Below, piece by piece: positions 1-5,552 of a stretch of DNA of 6,032 nucleotides. The stretch's first letter is position 1; the number at the start of each line of letters is the position of its first letter. The notes below the pieces were generated by a model that was given only the letters and a program-made list of their open reading frames with translations, searched no databases and was not told the origin of the DNA. The translations under genes and the position numbers were made by a program. This DNA comes from JBBRLG01 sp038231495. GTDB lineage: Bacteria; Planctomycetota; Planctomycetia; Gemmatales; Gemmataceae. The stretch covers positions 1 through 6,032 of the forward strand of contig JBBRLG010000461.1 in assembly GCA_038231495.1 (NCBI GenBank). Reading direction: 5' to 3'.

Positions 1-74
1 CCTCCCTTGGGGATAGTGAACGGACGTTTGCTTCCACGGTGCGATGCCCGCTCTGAACCACCGACTGCCCGGAA

Positions 75-94
75 AACGAGGGTGAAAACTCGTT
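75..94 (-). terminator. Weak hairpin, possible minor terminator
   Basis: AACGAG (75-80) and CTCGTT (89-94) form a 6-bp stem with an 8-nt loop. Read on the minus strand, the stem runs into only two further T residues before CC. It could act as a weak backup terminator for the transporter operon, but it lies 265 bp past the last stop and the stem is short. Confidence 0.25.
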
Positions 95-119
95 AGCAAA
101 AATCGAGCCGAACAGTATT

Positions 120-167
120 GGGTCAGGTTAGATTTTTCTTGGTTCGACTGGAAACCTAACCTGACCC
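120..167. repeat. Perfect 12-bp inverted repeat
   Basis: GGGTCAGGTTAG (120-131) and CTAACCTGACCC (156-167) are exact inverted copies separated by 24 nt. On the plus strand the second arm is followed by C and then a pyrimidine-rich TTTTCTTTGTC run, which gives a weak terminator-like shape for plus-strand transcripts. No plus-strand gene precedes it. The arms share GGTCA/TGACC with the neighbouring direct repeats, so the whole may be one repetitive element of the REP or transposon-end type. Confidence 0.75.
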
Positions 168-210
168 CTTTTCTTTGTCTTTTCTTTGTCTGACCCCTTT
201 TCTTTGTCTT
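161..210 (+). repeat. Short direct repeats built from TGACCCC and TTTTCTTTGTC
   Basis: The 11-mer TTTTCTTTGTC occurs three times (169-179, 180-190, 198-208), the first two directly abutting. CTGACCCC precedes the first copy (161-168) and the third copy (190-197), so a unit of about 21 nt is repeated with a 29-nt period. The left end of the first unit is also the right arm of the 12-bp inverted repeat. I see no coding role. Such strings look like slippage-expanded or nested ends of a small dispersed element. Confidence 0.75.
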
Positions 211-240
211 GCCTCCCCAAAGAACACCCTTATCAATCAT

Positions 241-345
241 GCGCCGGGTGCCACCGGCGGCATATCCGCAAGTGAGGAGACGAGAGCGCTTCCGGTGCCG
301 TTCCGTCCCTCACCTGGCGAACAAGCCGCCAGTGGCACCCGGCGC
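241..345. repeat. Long inverted repeat (21-bp arms, one mismatch), possible transcript end of the operon
   Basis: The left arm 241-261 begins GCGCCGGGTGCCACCGGCGG and pairs with 325-345 with a single mismatch (255 against 331). Within the 63-nt loop a second 6-bp pair, GTGAGG (272-277) and CCTCAC (308-313), extends the structure. The right arm ends 15 nt beyond the stop codon of the binding-protein gene. A transcript of the operon would fold here into a very stable stem, which could block 3' exonucleases or help termination. No T-run follows, so it is not a classical Rho-independent terminator. The GGGTGCCAC core may belong to a dispersed intergenic repeat family. The structure is certain; its function is inferred. 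Confidence 0.75.
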
Positions 346-359
346 GGCGACACGAATCA

Positions 360-1340
360 TCAAAAATCAAACTGATCGATGTTCGTCTTGTCGAACTTGA
401 ACGGCTTCCCCAGAATAATGTTGTCGCCTTCGATTTGCAGTTCGCCGAGCCGGCCCGGCTTGAACGTCTTGTCGCCGGCTTTTAACGTGCCCTTCTTCAA
501 CGCGAACGCCGTTTGGACCGTCGCGTAGCCGAGGTCTTTGGTGTTCCACAGGATCACGCAATCTGTGATGCCGGCGTGGACGTAGCGCTTGTTGTCGTTC
601 GGCAAACCCAGGCCGATCACCTTCACGTCCGGGCGGCCGGACTGTTTGACGGCCTCCGCGGACCCCGGCATCGCGGGCGAGCAGATGGCCAGGATAACCT
701 TCACCTTCGGGTAGGCGTTGAGGATGGTGTTGGCCTCGTCGAACGCCTTTTTCTGCAAGTCGTCGCAGGGCCGCAGATCGACCATCTTCATCTTGGGATA
801 TTTCGCGGTGCGGATCTCGATCTGTTTGTGCCATTCGATCATGTTGCCGGCACTCAGCGACGCGGTGATGACCGCGAACTCGCCCTCTTCGCCCATGACG
901 CGGGCGGCGTTGTCCACCAGTGCCTCGCCGATGCCTTCCGGCGTGGCCTGGTTGACGAAAAAGTCGCGGGCGTTTGGCTCCGAATCGGCGTCCCACGTTA
1001 CGACCTTGATGCCCTTGCCGCGCGCCTTGCGGAGGACTGACGCCATGCCCTCCTTGTTCTCGACGGCGACCGCGATCACGTCCACGCCGCGCGTGATCCA
1101 GGTATCGACAACCTCGTTCTGCTTGGCCGGGTCCGGCTCGGTCGGGCCGTCCCAGATGAGCTTCACGTCGAGTTCCTGGGCAGCTTCCTCGGCCCCCTTG
1201 CGGCACGCGATGAAGTAGGCGTTGCCCTTGCTCTTGGGCATGACGGCAATCGTCATCTGCTTTTTCGCCGGGGTGCAGCCGGCCGCGCCGAGGACGATGA
1301 ATCCGGCCAGCGCAACGAGGATAATAGCTATCTTTTTCAT
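360..1340 (-). CDS. LsrB/RhaS-like substrate-binding lipoprotein of a sugar ABC importer
   Basis: A 326-aa extracytoplasmic solute receptor (periplasmic-binding-protein type I fold, Peripla_BP_4 group) that should capture a small sugar-like ligand and deliver it to the two permeases encoded just upstream. The N-terminus is a lipoprotein signal: KK, a hydrophobic run to residue 20 and Cys22 after AAG. The mature protein would therefore be lipid-anchored, unlike soluble enterobacterial LsrB. LsrB-like blocks are DGPTEP (64-69), TWDAD (115-119), NQATP (130-134), LVDNAAR (141-147), ALKKGTLKAGDK and the C-terminus NIDQFDF. Aligned by eye to LsrB, the AI-2 ligands Lys35 and Asp116 correspond to Lys36 and Asp117. 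Asp166, Gln167, Pro220 and Ala222 correspond to Asn166, Met167, Ile219 and Ser221, so AI-2 specificity is doubtful. The ATG lies 5 nt after the second permease's stop and has an AAGGGG Shine-Dalgarno. It is the last gene of the operon. The fold and role are confident; the ligand is not. Confidence 0.93.
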   Translation of the reverse strand: MKKIAIILVALAGFIVLGAAGCTPAKKQMTIAVMPKSKGNAYFIACRKGAEEAAQELDVKLIWDGPTEPDPAKQNEVVDTWITRGVDVIAVAVENKEGMASVLRKARGKGIKVVTWDADSEPNARDFFVNQATPEGIGEALVDNAARVMGEEGEFAVITASLSAGNMIEWHKQIEIRTAKYPKMKMVDLRPCDDLQKKAFDEANTILNAYPKVKVILAICSPAMPGSAEAVKQSGRPDVKVIGLGLPNDNKRYVHAGITDCVILWNTKDLGYATVQTAFALKKGTLKAGDKTFKPGRLGELQIEGDNIILGKPFKFDKTNIDQFDF

Positions 1341-1345
1341 CGGAT

Positions 1346-2347
1346 TTACCCCTTAATCGTTCGCCGGTCGGCAAGTTTGGTCGCAACCTGGTTGGCGCCG
1401 ACGGCTGCGAGCAGCAGGAGGCCGGTGAGGATGCCGCTCCATTCGGCGGGCTTGTCGGCCATGCGCAAGCCGCGCTGCAAGACGACGATGGCAACCACGG
1501 CCAGCAGCGTGCCGGGGACGCCGCCGCGGCCGCCGAAAATCGAGGTGCCGCCCAGGACGACCGCGGTGATTGCCGTCAATTCGTAGCCGGTGCCGGAGTT
1601 CGCCTTGATCTCCCCCAGATGTGATACATAAATCACGCCGGCCAGTCCCGCCGCGCCGCCGGCCAGGACGTAAGCCAGCAGCAGCCGGCGCTCGACCGGG
1701 ATGCCGGCGTACCGCGCCGCCTCCGCCGAGAAACCGATGGCGTACCACGCCCGACCTATGGCCGTCCGGTGCAGCAGCAGCCAGACGCCCACGACGGCGA
1801 AGGGGAAAAGGAGTAATTGCGTCGGAATTATCCCAAACACATACCCCTGGCCCAGAAACGTGAACGCTTCCGGCAGCGGCGGAAAGGTGCTCGTGCCGGG
1901 CGACAGCCCTTCGGCCAGGCCGCGGAACAGGGAAAATGTAGCGAGCGTGACAATGAGCGGCGGTATGCGCAGGCGCGTGATGAAGAGGCCATTCAACCCG
2001 CCCGCGAGCAAACCGACGCCAACCGTCACGACCGCGGCCAGGTAGATCGGCACACCCAGGTCGCGCCACGTCCGGCCGAGTACCACCGCCGACAGGCCCA
2101 GGAGCGAACCGACCGACAAGTCGATGCCGCCGGTGACAATAACCGGCGTCATGACAAGGGCCAGCAGGCCGACCACGACACTGTAGCGCAGCACCTCGAA
2201 GCCGTTTTCGACCGTGCGGAACGTATCGACGTAGGACGAAAAGACGGCCACCTCGATGGCGAGCAGCACGACGAGGATTAGGTCGTGGGTGCCGAGGACG
2301 CGCCGCCCGCGACTGCGATCAGGGTTTGGCGAGGCCGGTGGCGACAT
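1346..2347 (-). CDS. Sugar ABC transporter permease, second subunit (LsrD/RhaQ-like)
   Basis: A 333-aa inner-membrane permease of the BPD_transp_2 family (RbsC/LsrD/RhaQ), forming half of the transmembrane channel. Visible family landmarks are a first membrane segment at about 22-38, the TGGIDLSVGS motif (72-81), the PPLIVTLATFSLFRGL stretch (129-144), GFSAEAARYAGI (204-215, the cytoplasmic loop region that contacts the ATPase in this family) and VVLGGTSIFGGRGG (262-275). The remaining hydrophobic blocks agree with about 8 to 10 membrane spans. The frame is open upstream to 2767, but that extension is arginine- and serine-rich shadow of the first permease. I chose the ATG at 2347 because it has GGAG 5 nt upstream and lies just before the first hydrophobic segment. 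The start overlaps the end of the first permease by 29 nt, which suggests coupled translation and a heterodimeric channel. Family is certain; the LsrD versus RhaQ assignment is not. Confidence 0.92.
   Translation of the reverse strand: MSPPASPNPDRSRGRRVLGTHDLILVVLLAIEVAVFSSYVDTFRTVENGFEVLRYSVVVGLLALVMTPVIVTGGIDLSVGSLLGLSAVVLGRTWRDLGVPIYLAAVVTVGVGLLAGGLNGLFITRLRIPPLIVTLATFSLFRGLAEGLSPGTSTFPPLPEAFTFLGQGYVFGIIPTQLLLFPFAVVGVWLLLHRTAIGRAWYAIGFSAEAARYAGIPVERRLLLAYVLAGGAAGLAGVIYVSHLGEIKANSGTGYELTAITAVVLGGTSIFGGRGGVPGTLLAVVAIVVLQRGLRMADKPAEWSGILTGLLLLAAVGANQVATKLADRRTIKG
1349..1354 (-). promoter_or_regulatory. Ribosome binding site of the substrate-binding protein gene
   Basis: AAGGGG is read on the minus strand 8 nt before the ATG at 1340. 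It sits inside the last codons and stop of the second permease gene, which suggests coupled translation. A strong site here fits the higher level of binding protein that such importers need. Confidence 0.6.
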
Positions 2348-3278
2348 TTTTTCTCCGACCGAGGGTGAGGCCGTCCACCGCGACCGCGAGCAGGATGATC
2401 GCCCCCTGGAACGCCTTGTCCCAGTGGGCGCCGACGTGAAGAAAGACGAGGGCCGGGCCGAGCGTCGCCAGCAACAGCACGCCGAACGCCGGGCCGATGA
2501 GCGTGCCGCGGCCGCCGGAAATCGCGACGCCGCCGACCACGACTGCGGCGATGACCTGCAATTCCAAAAACTCGCCGGCCTTGGGGTCCACGTCCGGAAA
2601 GCAGACGGAGTTGAGCAGCGCCGCCAGGCCGGTGAGGCTACCCATGAGGACAAAAGCCCCAAAGACGACCCGTTTTGGGCGAATGCCAGCCAGCCGCGCC
2701 GCCTCCGCGTCGGAGCCGACCGCGTAGACCATGCGCCCGGCGGCGAGGTAGCGCAAACCCAACGCAAATACCACGATGACGACCACGCCGACGCCGACCG
2801 TCAGCCACTGGCCGACGCCTTGACCCAGGCCGAACCACTGGAACGAGTCGGGGATGTCTTTTATCAATTCACCTTCGCCGTACCACTTCAGCCCCTCGCG
2901 CAGGATGAAGAGGGTGGCCAGCGTCACGACGATGGAGGGCAGGTTCAAGCCGGCGACCAGGCCGCCGTTGACCGCGCCGAAGGCGGTGCCGAGCAGCACG
3001 GTCAGGACGCCGACCGCCGGCATCGGCAACCCCGCCCTGGCGAGCAACCCCGCCGCGACGCCGCAGAGCGCAAACTGCGAACCGATGGAAATGTCGATGT
3101 GCCGAACGAGGATCACGACCGTCATGCCGGCGGCCAGGACGAGCAGGGGGGCGCAACTGACGAGGATCGCCCGCGGCTTGTCGCCGGCGTAAAACGTCGG
3201 CGCGGCCGCGGCGAGCAGCAGTAGCAGCAACCCCAGCGCCGCGGCGACCGACAGCTCACGTTTGAATTTGGCGACCAG
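2319..3278 (-). CDS. Sugar ABC transporter permease, first subunit (LsrC/RhaP-like), probable CTG start
   Basis: A 319-aa inner-membrane permease of the BPD_transp_2 family, the partner of the second permease. Landmarks are a Leu/Ala-rich first membrane segment (9-26), RHIDISIGS (59-67), NLPSIVVTLATLFILREGL (112-130), the loop GSDAEAARLAGI (188-199) and VVVGGVAISGGRG (246-258). LsrC has the equivalent motifs RNIDVSVGS and IPAIVATLGTLGLYRG. The frame runs upstream to an ATG at 3389, but those 37 extra codons lie inside the ATPase gene and read as basic shadow sequence. Between that ATG and the first hydrophobic segment there is no ATG, GTG or TTG in frame. A CTG at 3278 has GGAGG 6 nt upstream, so I take CTG as the start. 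This gives a 23-nt overlap with the ATPase gene and a normal family length. The family is certain; the start is inferred. Confidence 0.88.
   Translation of the reverse strand: MVAKFKRELSVAAALGLLLLLLAAAAPTFYAGDKPRAILVSCAPLLVLAAGMTVVILVRHIDISIGSQFALCGVAAGLLARAGLPMPAVGVLTVLLGTAFGAVNGGLVAGLNLPSIVVTLATLFILREGLKWYGEGELIKDIPDSFQWFGLGQGVGQWLTVGVGVVVIVVFALGLRYLAAGRMVYAVGSDAEAARLAGIRPKRVVFGAFVLMGSLTGLAALLNSVCFPDVDPKAGEFLELQVIAAVVVGGVAISGGRGTLIGPAFGVLLLATLGPALVFLHVGAHWDKAFQGAIILLAVAVDGLTLGRRKNVATGLAKP
2353..2356 (-). promoter_or_regulatory. Ribosome binding site that fixes the second permease start
   Basis: GGAG on the minus strand, 5 nt (all A) before the ATG at 2347, inside the 3' end of the first permease gene. 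It supports the 333-aa start over the far upstream open frame. Confidence 0.6.
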
Positions 3279-4785
3279 GGGTGGCCTCCGTTGACAGTGC
3301 GTGGCCCAGGGCGAGGGCCAAAACTTTTTCCTGCGTGGCGTCGGCCCGGTCGAGGGTGCCGACGATGGTGCCGCCGCGCAACACCGCAATGCGATCGCTC
3401 ATGCCGAGGATTTCCAGCAACTCGGACGAAATCATGAGGATCGCCAACCCGCGCCCGGCCAGCTCGCCCATGAGCCGGTGGATTTCGGCCTTGGCACCGA
3501 CGTCGATGCCCTGCGTCGGCTCGTCGAGGATCAAGACGGCGGGTTCCGTGGCCAGCCAGCGGGCCAGCGCCACCTTCTGCTGGTTGCCGCCCGACAGGTC
3601 GCCGACCGCGGCGTCGATGGAGGCCGTCTTGATGCCCAGGCGTTGCACGAACATTTCGGCCAGCGACCGCTCGCGCCGGAAGTCGAAAAAGCCGAAGTGC
3701 GTGAGCTTGGGCAGGATGGCGAGTGTTGTATTCACGGCGACCGGCATTTCCAGGATGACGCCGTGCCGCCGCCGATCTTCGGGCACATAGGCGATGCCCA
3801 GTGCGACCGCGTCGCCGGGCGTTCGGATGGAAACGGCCTGTGCCCGCAGCCGAATTTCGCCTTGGTCCGCCGGCGTCAGTCCGAAGATGCAGCGCGCCAA
3901 TTCCGTACGTCCGGCCCCCGCCAGTCCGGCCAGGCCGAGAATCTCGCCGGCCCGGACGGTGAGATGAATACCGTTGACCCCCGACGCGCGACAACCGACG
4001 TTCCGCAGCTCGAGAACCAAGTCGCCCAGCGGCACGGTCTGTTTCGGAAATACGCTGGCGATCTCGCGCCCGACCATGAGGCGAATGAGTTCTGCGTGAT
4101 CCACTTCCGTGATGAGCCGCGTCGCCACGGTGCAGCCGTCGCGCAACACGGTGACGCGGTCGGCGATCTGAAACAGTTCGTCCAGCCGGTGCGAGATGTA
4201 AACAATGCCGACGCCGTGCAGCCGCAACTCGCGGATGACGCGGAACAGGTTATCGACCTCGCGCTCGGTAAGCGACGCGGTCGGCTCGTCCATGACAAGG
4301 ATTTTCGCGTCGGCCCCCAGCGCCCGCGCGATCTCGACGAGTTGTTGTTCCGGCATCGCCAACGAGCGCACTTCCGCGTCGGGGTCGATGTCGGCACCGA
4401 TGCGCGCGAGCAGCGAGCGCGCCCGCGCGCGCCGGCCGCGCCAGTCGATCCACCGCCACGCCCCGCCGCGCTCCAGGCCCAGGGCAATGTTTTCCGCGAC
4501 GCTAAGATCCGCGAAGAGAGCCGGTTGCTGATAAATCGCGGCGATGCCCAGTGCCCGCGCGGCCACGGGGTCGTTGTGTGCGACGACGCGACCGCTGACT
4601 TCCAGCGTTCCGGCGTCGGGCCGATGCGCACCGGTGACGACTTTGATGAGTGTCGATTTCCCCGCGCCGTTCTCGCCGACGAGGGCGTGAACCTCGCCGG
4701 CCCGGAGGTCGAACGAGACGCCCTCGAGCGCTGCGACGCCGTGAAAGGATTTGCAGATCGCGGAGAGGTTGAGGAGTGGGGTCAC
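3256..4785 (-). CDS. Sugar ABC transporter ATP-binding protein, two fused nucleotide-binding domains (LsrA/RhaT/RbsA type)
   Basis: A 509-aa cytoplasmic ATPase that powers the importer, with two nucleotide-binding domains in one chain as in RbsA, LsrA and RhaT. Domain 1 has Walker A GENGAGKST (37-45), Q-loop YQQ (85-87), a signature region of the family's degenerate form LAMPEQQ (142-148), Walker B ILVMDE (162-167) and switch His199. Domain 2 has the degenerate P-loop GLAGAGRTEL, a canonical LSGGNQQ signature (397-403), Walker B VLILDE (417-422) and SS in place of the switch His (453-454). This asymmetry is usual for the family: one complete site is formed from Walker A of domain 1 and the signature of domain 2. 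The start is GTG at 4785, three codons before homology begins (LLNLSAICKSF). It has only a weak GA-rich site. A TTG at 4851 is in frame but lies inside the preceding toxin gene and has no Shine-Dalgarno. It is the first transporter gene, 23 nt after the toxin stop. Confidence 0.93.
   Translation of the reverse strand: MTPLLNLSAICKSFHGVAALEGVSFDLRAGEVHALVGENGAGKSTLIKVVTGAHRPDAGTLEVSGRVVAHNDPVAARALGIAAIYQQPALFADLSVAENIALGLERGGAWRWIDWRGRRARARSLLARIGADIDPDAEVRSLAMPEQQLVEIARALGADAKILVMDEPTASLTEREVDNLFRVIRELRLHGVGIVYISHRLDELFQIADRVTVLRDGCTVATRLITEVDHAELIRLMVGREIASVFPKQTVPLGDLVLELRNVGCRASGVNGIHLTVRAGEILGLAGLAGAGRTELARCIFGLTPADQGEIRLRAQAVSIRTPGDAVALGIAYVPEDRRRHGVILEMPVAVNTTLAILPKLTHFGFFDFRRERSLAEMFVQRLGIKTASIDAAVGDLSGGNQQKVALARWLATEPAVLILDEPTQGIDVGAKAEIHRLMGELAGRGLAILMISSELLEILGMSDRIAVLRGGTIVGTLDRADATQEKVLALALGHALSTEATPGRQIQT
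3285..3289 (-). promoter_or_regulatory. Strong Shine-Dalgarno pointing to a CTG start
   Basis: GGAGG on the minus strand, 6 nt before the CTG at 3278 and within the last codons of the ATPase gene. It is the best ribosome binding site in the operon, and no ATG, GTG or TTG in the permease frame lies at a suitable distance. Confidence 0.6.
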
Positions 4786-4808
4786 GGACCGGTTCTCGGC
4801 GAGTAACC
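4786..4808 (-). other. 23-bp gap between toxin gene and transporter operon
   Basis: This short spacer separates the toxin stop (TAA at 4811-4809) from the ATPase GTG. I see no -10/-35 pair, operator or terminator in it. A transporter promoter would therefore have to lie inside the toxin gene, or the transporter is read through from the TA promoter. Confidence 0.5.
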
Positions 4809-5090
4809 TTAAGGGGCCGACCCGTTCGGAGTGATCTTGGTCAAATCCCAAACAGTTAGCACATAAACGATACGATCCAAGGCAAGCACTTCATAGTCAA
4901 CACCAAGGGGACGGACAATGAGGGTGCGAACGGTGTCGTACCGCGACGAGCCAAATGCTTGTGGCGTTGTTCCCAAAAGCTGGTCAACGGTGTGCGCTGC
5001 TGCCGTAACGGCGTTGCGGTTTATCGCGCTCATCCAGATGTTGGCCAACTCATTTTTTGCGGCAGTCGTCCAGATGACAGTAAAGCTCAT
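4809..5090 (-). CDS. RelE/ParE-family toxin of a type II toxin-antitoxin module
   Basis: A small basic-to-neutral 93-aa protein with the RelE/ParE superfamily layout. An N-terminal strand (SFTVIWT) leads into a helix with conserved-type AAKNELANIW (10-19), then a second helix (about 27-40) and a C-terminal sheet that includes VRTLIVRPLGVDYEVLALDRIVYVLTVWDL (54-83). Members either cleave mRNA on the ribosome (RelE type) or poison DNA gyrase (ParE type). The strand-borne Arg55 and Arg60 are candidates for function, but which of the two activities applies cannot be read here. The ATG at 5090 overlaps the antitoxin stop as ATGA and removes 13 extra codons of open frame that read as the antitoxin's shadow. 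The order antitoxin-toxin is canonical. The gene is more AT-rich than the transporter genes that follow, which suggests separate origin. The superfamily is likely; the subgroup is unknown. Confidence 0.82.
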   Translation of the reverse strand: MSFTVIWTTAAKNELANIWMSAINRNAVTAAAHTVDQLLGTTPQAFGSSRYDTVRTLIVRPLGVDYEVLALDRIVYVLTVWDLTKITPNGSAP

Positions 5091-5326
5091 GCCTTTTCCA
5101 GCCCATCCAGAATCTCGGCTAACGAACACCCGGTACGCTGCTGGCGTCGCCGTTCGATCTCTTCATCACTGAAGGGGGAAACGGTTTGGCCCCCCTGCAT
5201 TGTAGCGGTCTTGATGAGCGGCTGAAAAAAGCCAATTGTCTCGCCGGACCCGTCCGCGATGGCAACAAGATCGTTGGGATTCTGTAATTTGGCCAGCGTC
5301 TCGCTGTCGAGCGTGATTTTCGTCAT
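5087..5326 (-). CDS. Putative antitoxin partner of the RelE/ParE-family toxin
   Basis: A 79-aa acidic protein immediately upstream of the toxin, sharing an ATGA stop/start overlap, which is a typical way of keeping antitoxin and toxin in step. The N-terminus TKITLDSETLAKL (2-14) is followed by a small strand-rich part with ADGSGETIGFFQP (24-36), a polar linker, and a charged C-terminal helix SDEEIERRRQQ...SLAEILDGLEKA. In TA pairs such a C-terminal helix usually wraps around the toxin. I do not see a helix-turn-helix, ribbon-helix-helix or clear Phd/YefM fold, so DNA binding and autoregulation are unproved. The layout resembles short proteins I associate with planctomycete TA pairs, but I cannot name a family. 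The start is ATG at 5326, with AGGTGA just upstream. A GTG two codons earlier (5332) is also possible. The antitoxin role rests mainly on gene context. Confidence 0.72.
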   Translation of the reverse strand: MTKITLDSETLAKLQNPNDLVAIADGSGETIGFFQPLIKTATMQGGQTVSPFSDEEIERRRQQRTGCSLAEILDGLEKA

Positions 5327-5380
5327 GGTCACCTACCTTTTCGCATGGATAAAGTCGCCGACCGGTTGTCAGTCTTCCTG
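5327..5380 (-). promoter_or_regulatory. Leader region upstream of the TA module, promoter not identified
   Basis: This AT-richer stretch precedes the antitoxin and should carry the TA promoter if there is a local one. It includes the probable ribosome binding site (AAAGGTAGGTGA at 5340-5329). A CTGACA box and a TTTATC box can be found but are only about 13 nt apart, too close for a standard promoter. I see no convincing operator palindrome. Confidence 0.3.
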
Positions 5381-5449
5381 TCATTCTACCGTGAAATGGG
5401 CTGGAGCAACAGTACTTACGGAAATGGGACATTCGACAAATAGTCTCAT
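5381..5449 (-). pseudogene. Possible broken start of a VapC-type toxin
   Basis: A 22-codon frame begins with ATG at 5449, overlapping the TGA of the antitoxin tail as ATGA, and reads MRLFVECPISV before stopping at 5381. VapC toxins of the PIN type commonly begin MRLLLDTH or similar, directly after a Phd-like antitoxin with this kind of overlap. The first five residues fit such a start; the catalytic Asp and everything after it do not. I read it as the head of a toxin gene whose body is gone. The match is only a few residues, so a chance resemblance is possible. Confidence 0.35.
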
Positions 5450-5526
5450 AACAGGTACTCGGCCCAATCTTTCAAGTGCGCATCATCATCGGCGATGATC
5501 GTCAGCATTCCCTTACAGCCAGGTGG
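5446..5526 (-). pseudogene. C-terminal remnant of a Phd/YefM-type antitoxin
   Basis: The last 26 codons of this frame read PPGCKGMLTI, then IADDDAHLKDWAEYLL, and stop. This matches the conserved C-terminal tail of small Phd-like antitoxins that partner VapC/PIN toxins (pattern KGxLTIxSEDDEHLxDFxEY). In those proteins the tail contacts the toxin. The N-terminal DNA-binding half is missing. Upstream codons in this frame (STDRCCAT) look like non-coding sequence, and the toxin-body stop at 5553 is only about 27 nt away. It cannot function as an antitoxin on its own and has no credible start codon. The recognition is by pattern memory on a short but distinctive segment. Confidence 0.6.
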
Positions 5527-5552
5527 AGTCGCACAGCACCGGTCTGTACTCT

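Larger units (their letters stand above)
1..359. other. Left intergenic region without a supported gene
   Basis: Short plus-strand open frames exist here, but they run through the inverted repeats, have no ribosome binding site and show no recognisable protein motif. The region holds the hairpin, inverted repeats and direct repeats listed separately. Nothing else is evident in the first 70 bases. Confidence 0.6.

Noticed and set aside
87..167. Integron attC-like site suggested by GTTAG and CTAAC motifs
   Set aside because: The motifs are in the wrong order for an attC (GTTAG before CTAAC), and GTTAGCA at 92-98 does not fit GTTRRRY. No gene cassette or integrase is present.
161..210. CRISPR array
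   Set aside because: The repeats are only 11 to 21 nt with spacers of 0 to 8 nt, and there are no cas genes. They are simple direct repeats.
367..1494. Minus-strand 375-codon open frame overlapping the binding-protein gene
   Set aside because: The translation is Arg/Gly/His-rich and low in hydrophobic patterning, as expected of a shadow in high-GC DNA. The overlapping frame is a clear LsrB-like lipoprotein.
1346..2767. Longer second permease reaching 2767
   Set aside because: The additional 140 codons are out-of-frame reading of the first permease gene and lack hydrophobic segments. The ATG at 2347 has a good ribosome binding site.
2256..3224. Plus-strand 322-codon open frame
   Set aside because: It lies opposite two well-supported permeases and its translation is highly charged with no domain; typical antisense shadow.
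360..4785. Firm assignment as the AI-2 (Lsr) or the rhamnose (Rha) importer
   Set aside because: Gene order and overall likeness favour Lsr, but the ligand residues disagree, and no lsrFGKR or rhamnose catabolic gene lies in the window. I leave gene symbols blank.
3301..4806. Plus-strand 501-codon open frame
   Set aside because: It is antisense to the ATPase gene over its whole length, rich in Asp, Arg and Gln with no motif, while the opposite strand carries all ABC ATPase motifs.
3256..4851. Longer ATPase starting at TTG 4851
   Set aside because: It would overlap the toxin gene by 43 nt, has no Shine-Dalgarno, and adds 22 residues outside the family alignment. GTG 4785 is preferred.
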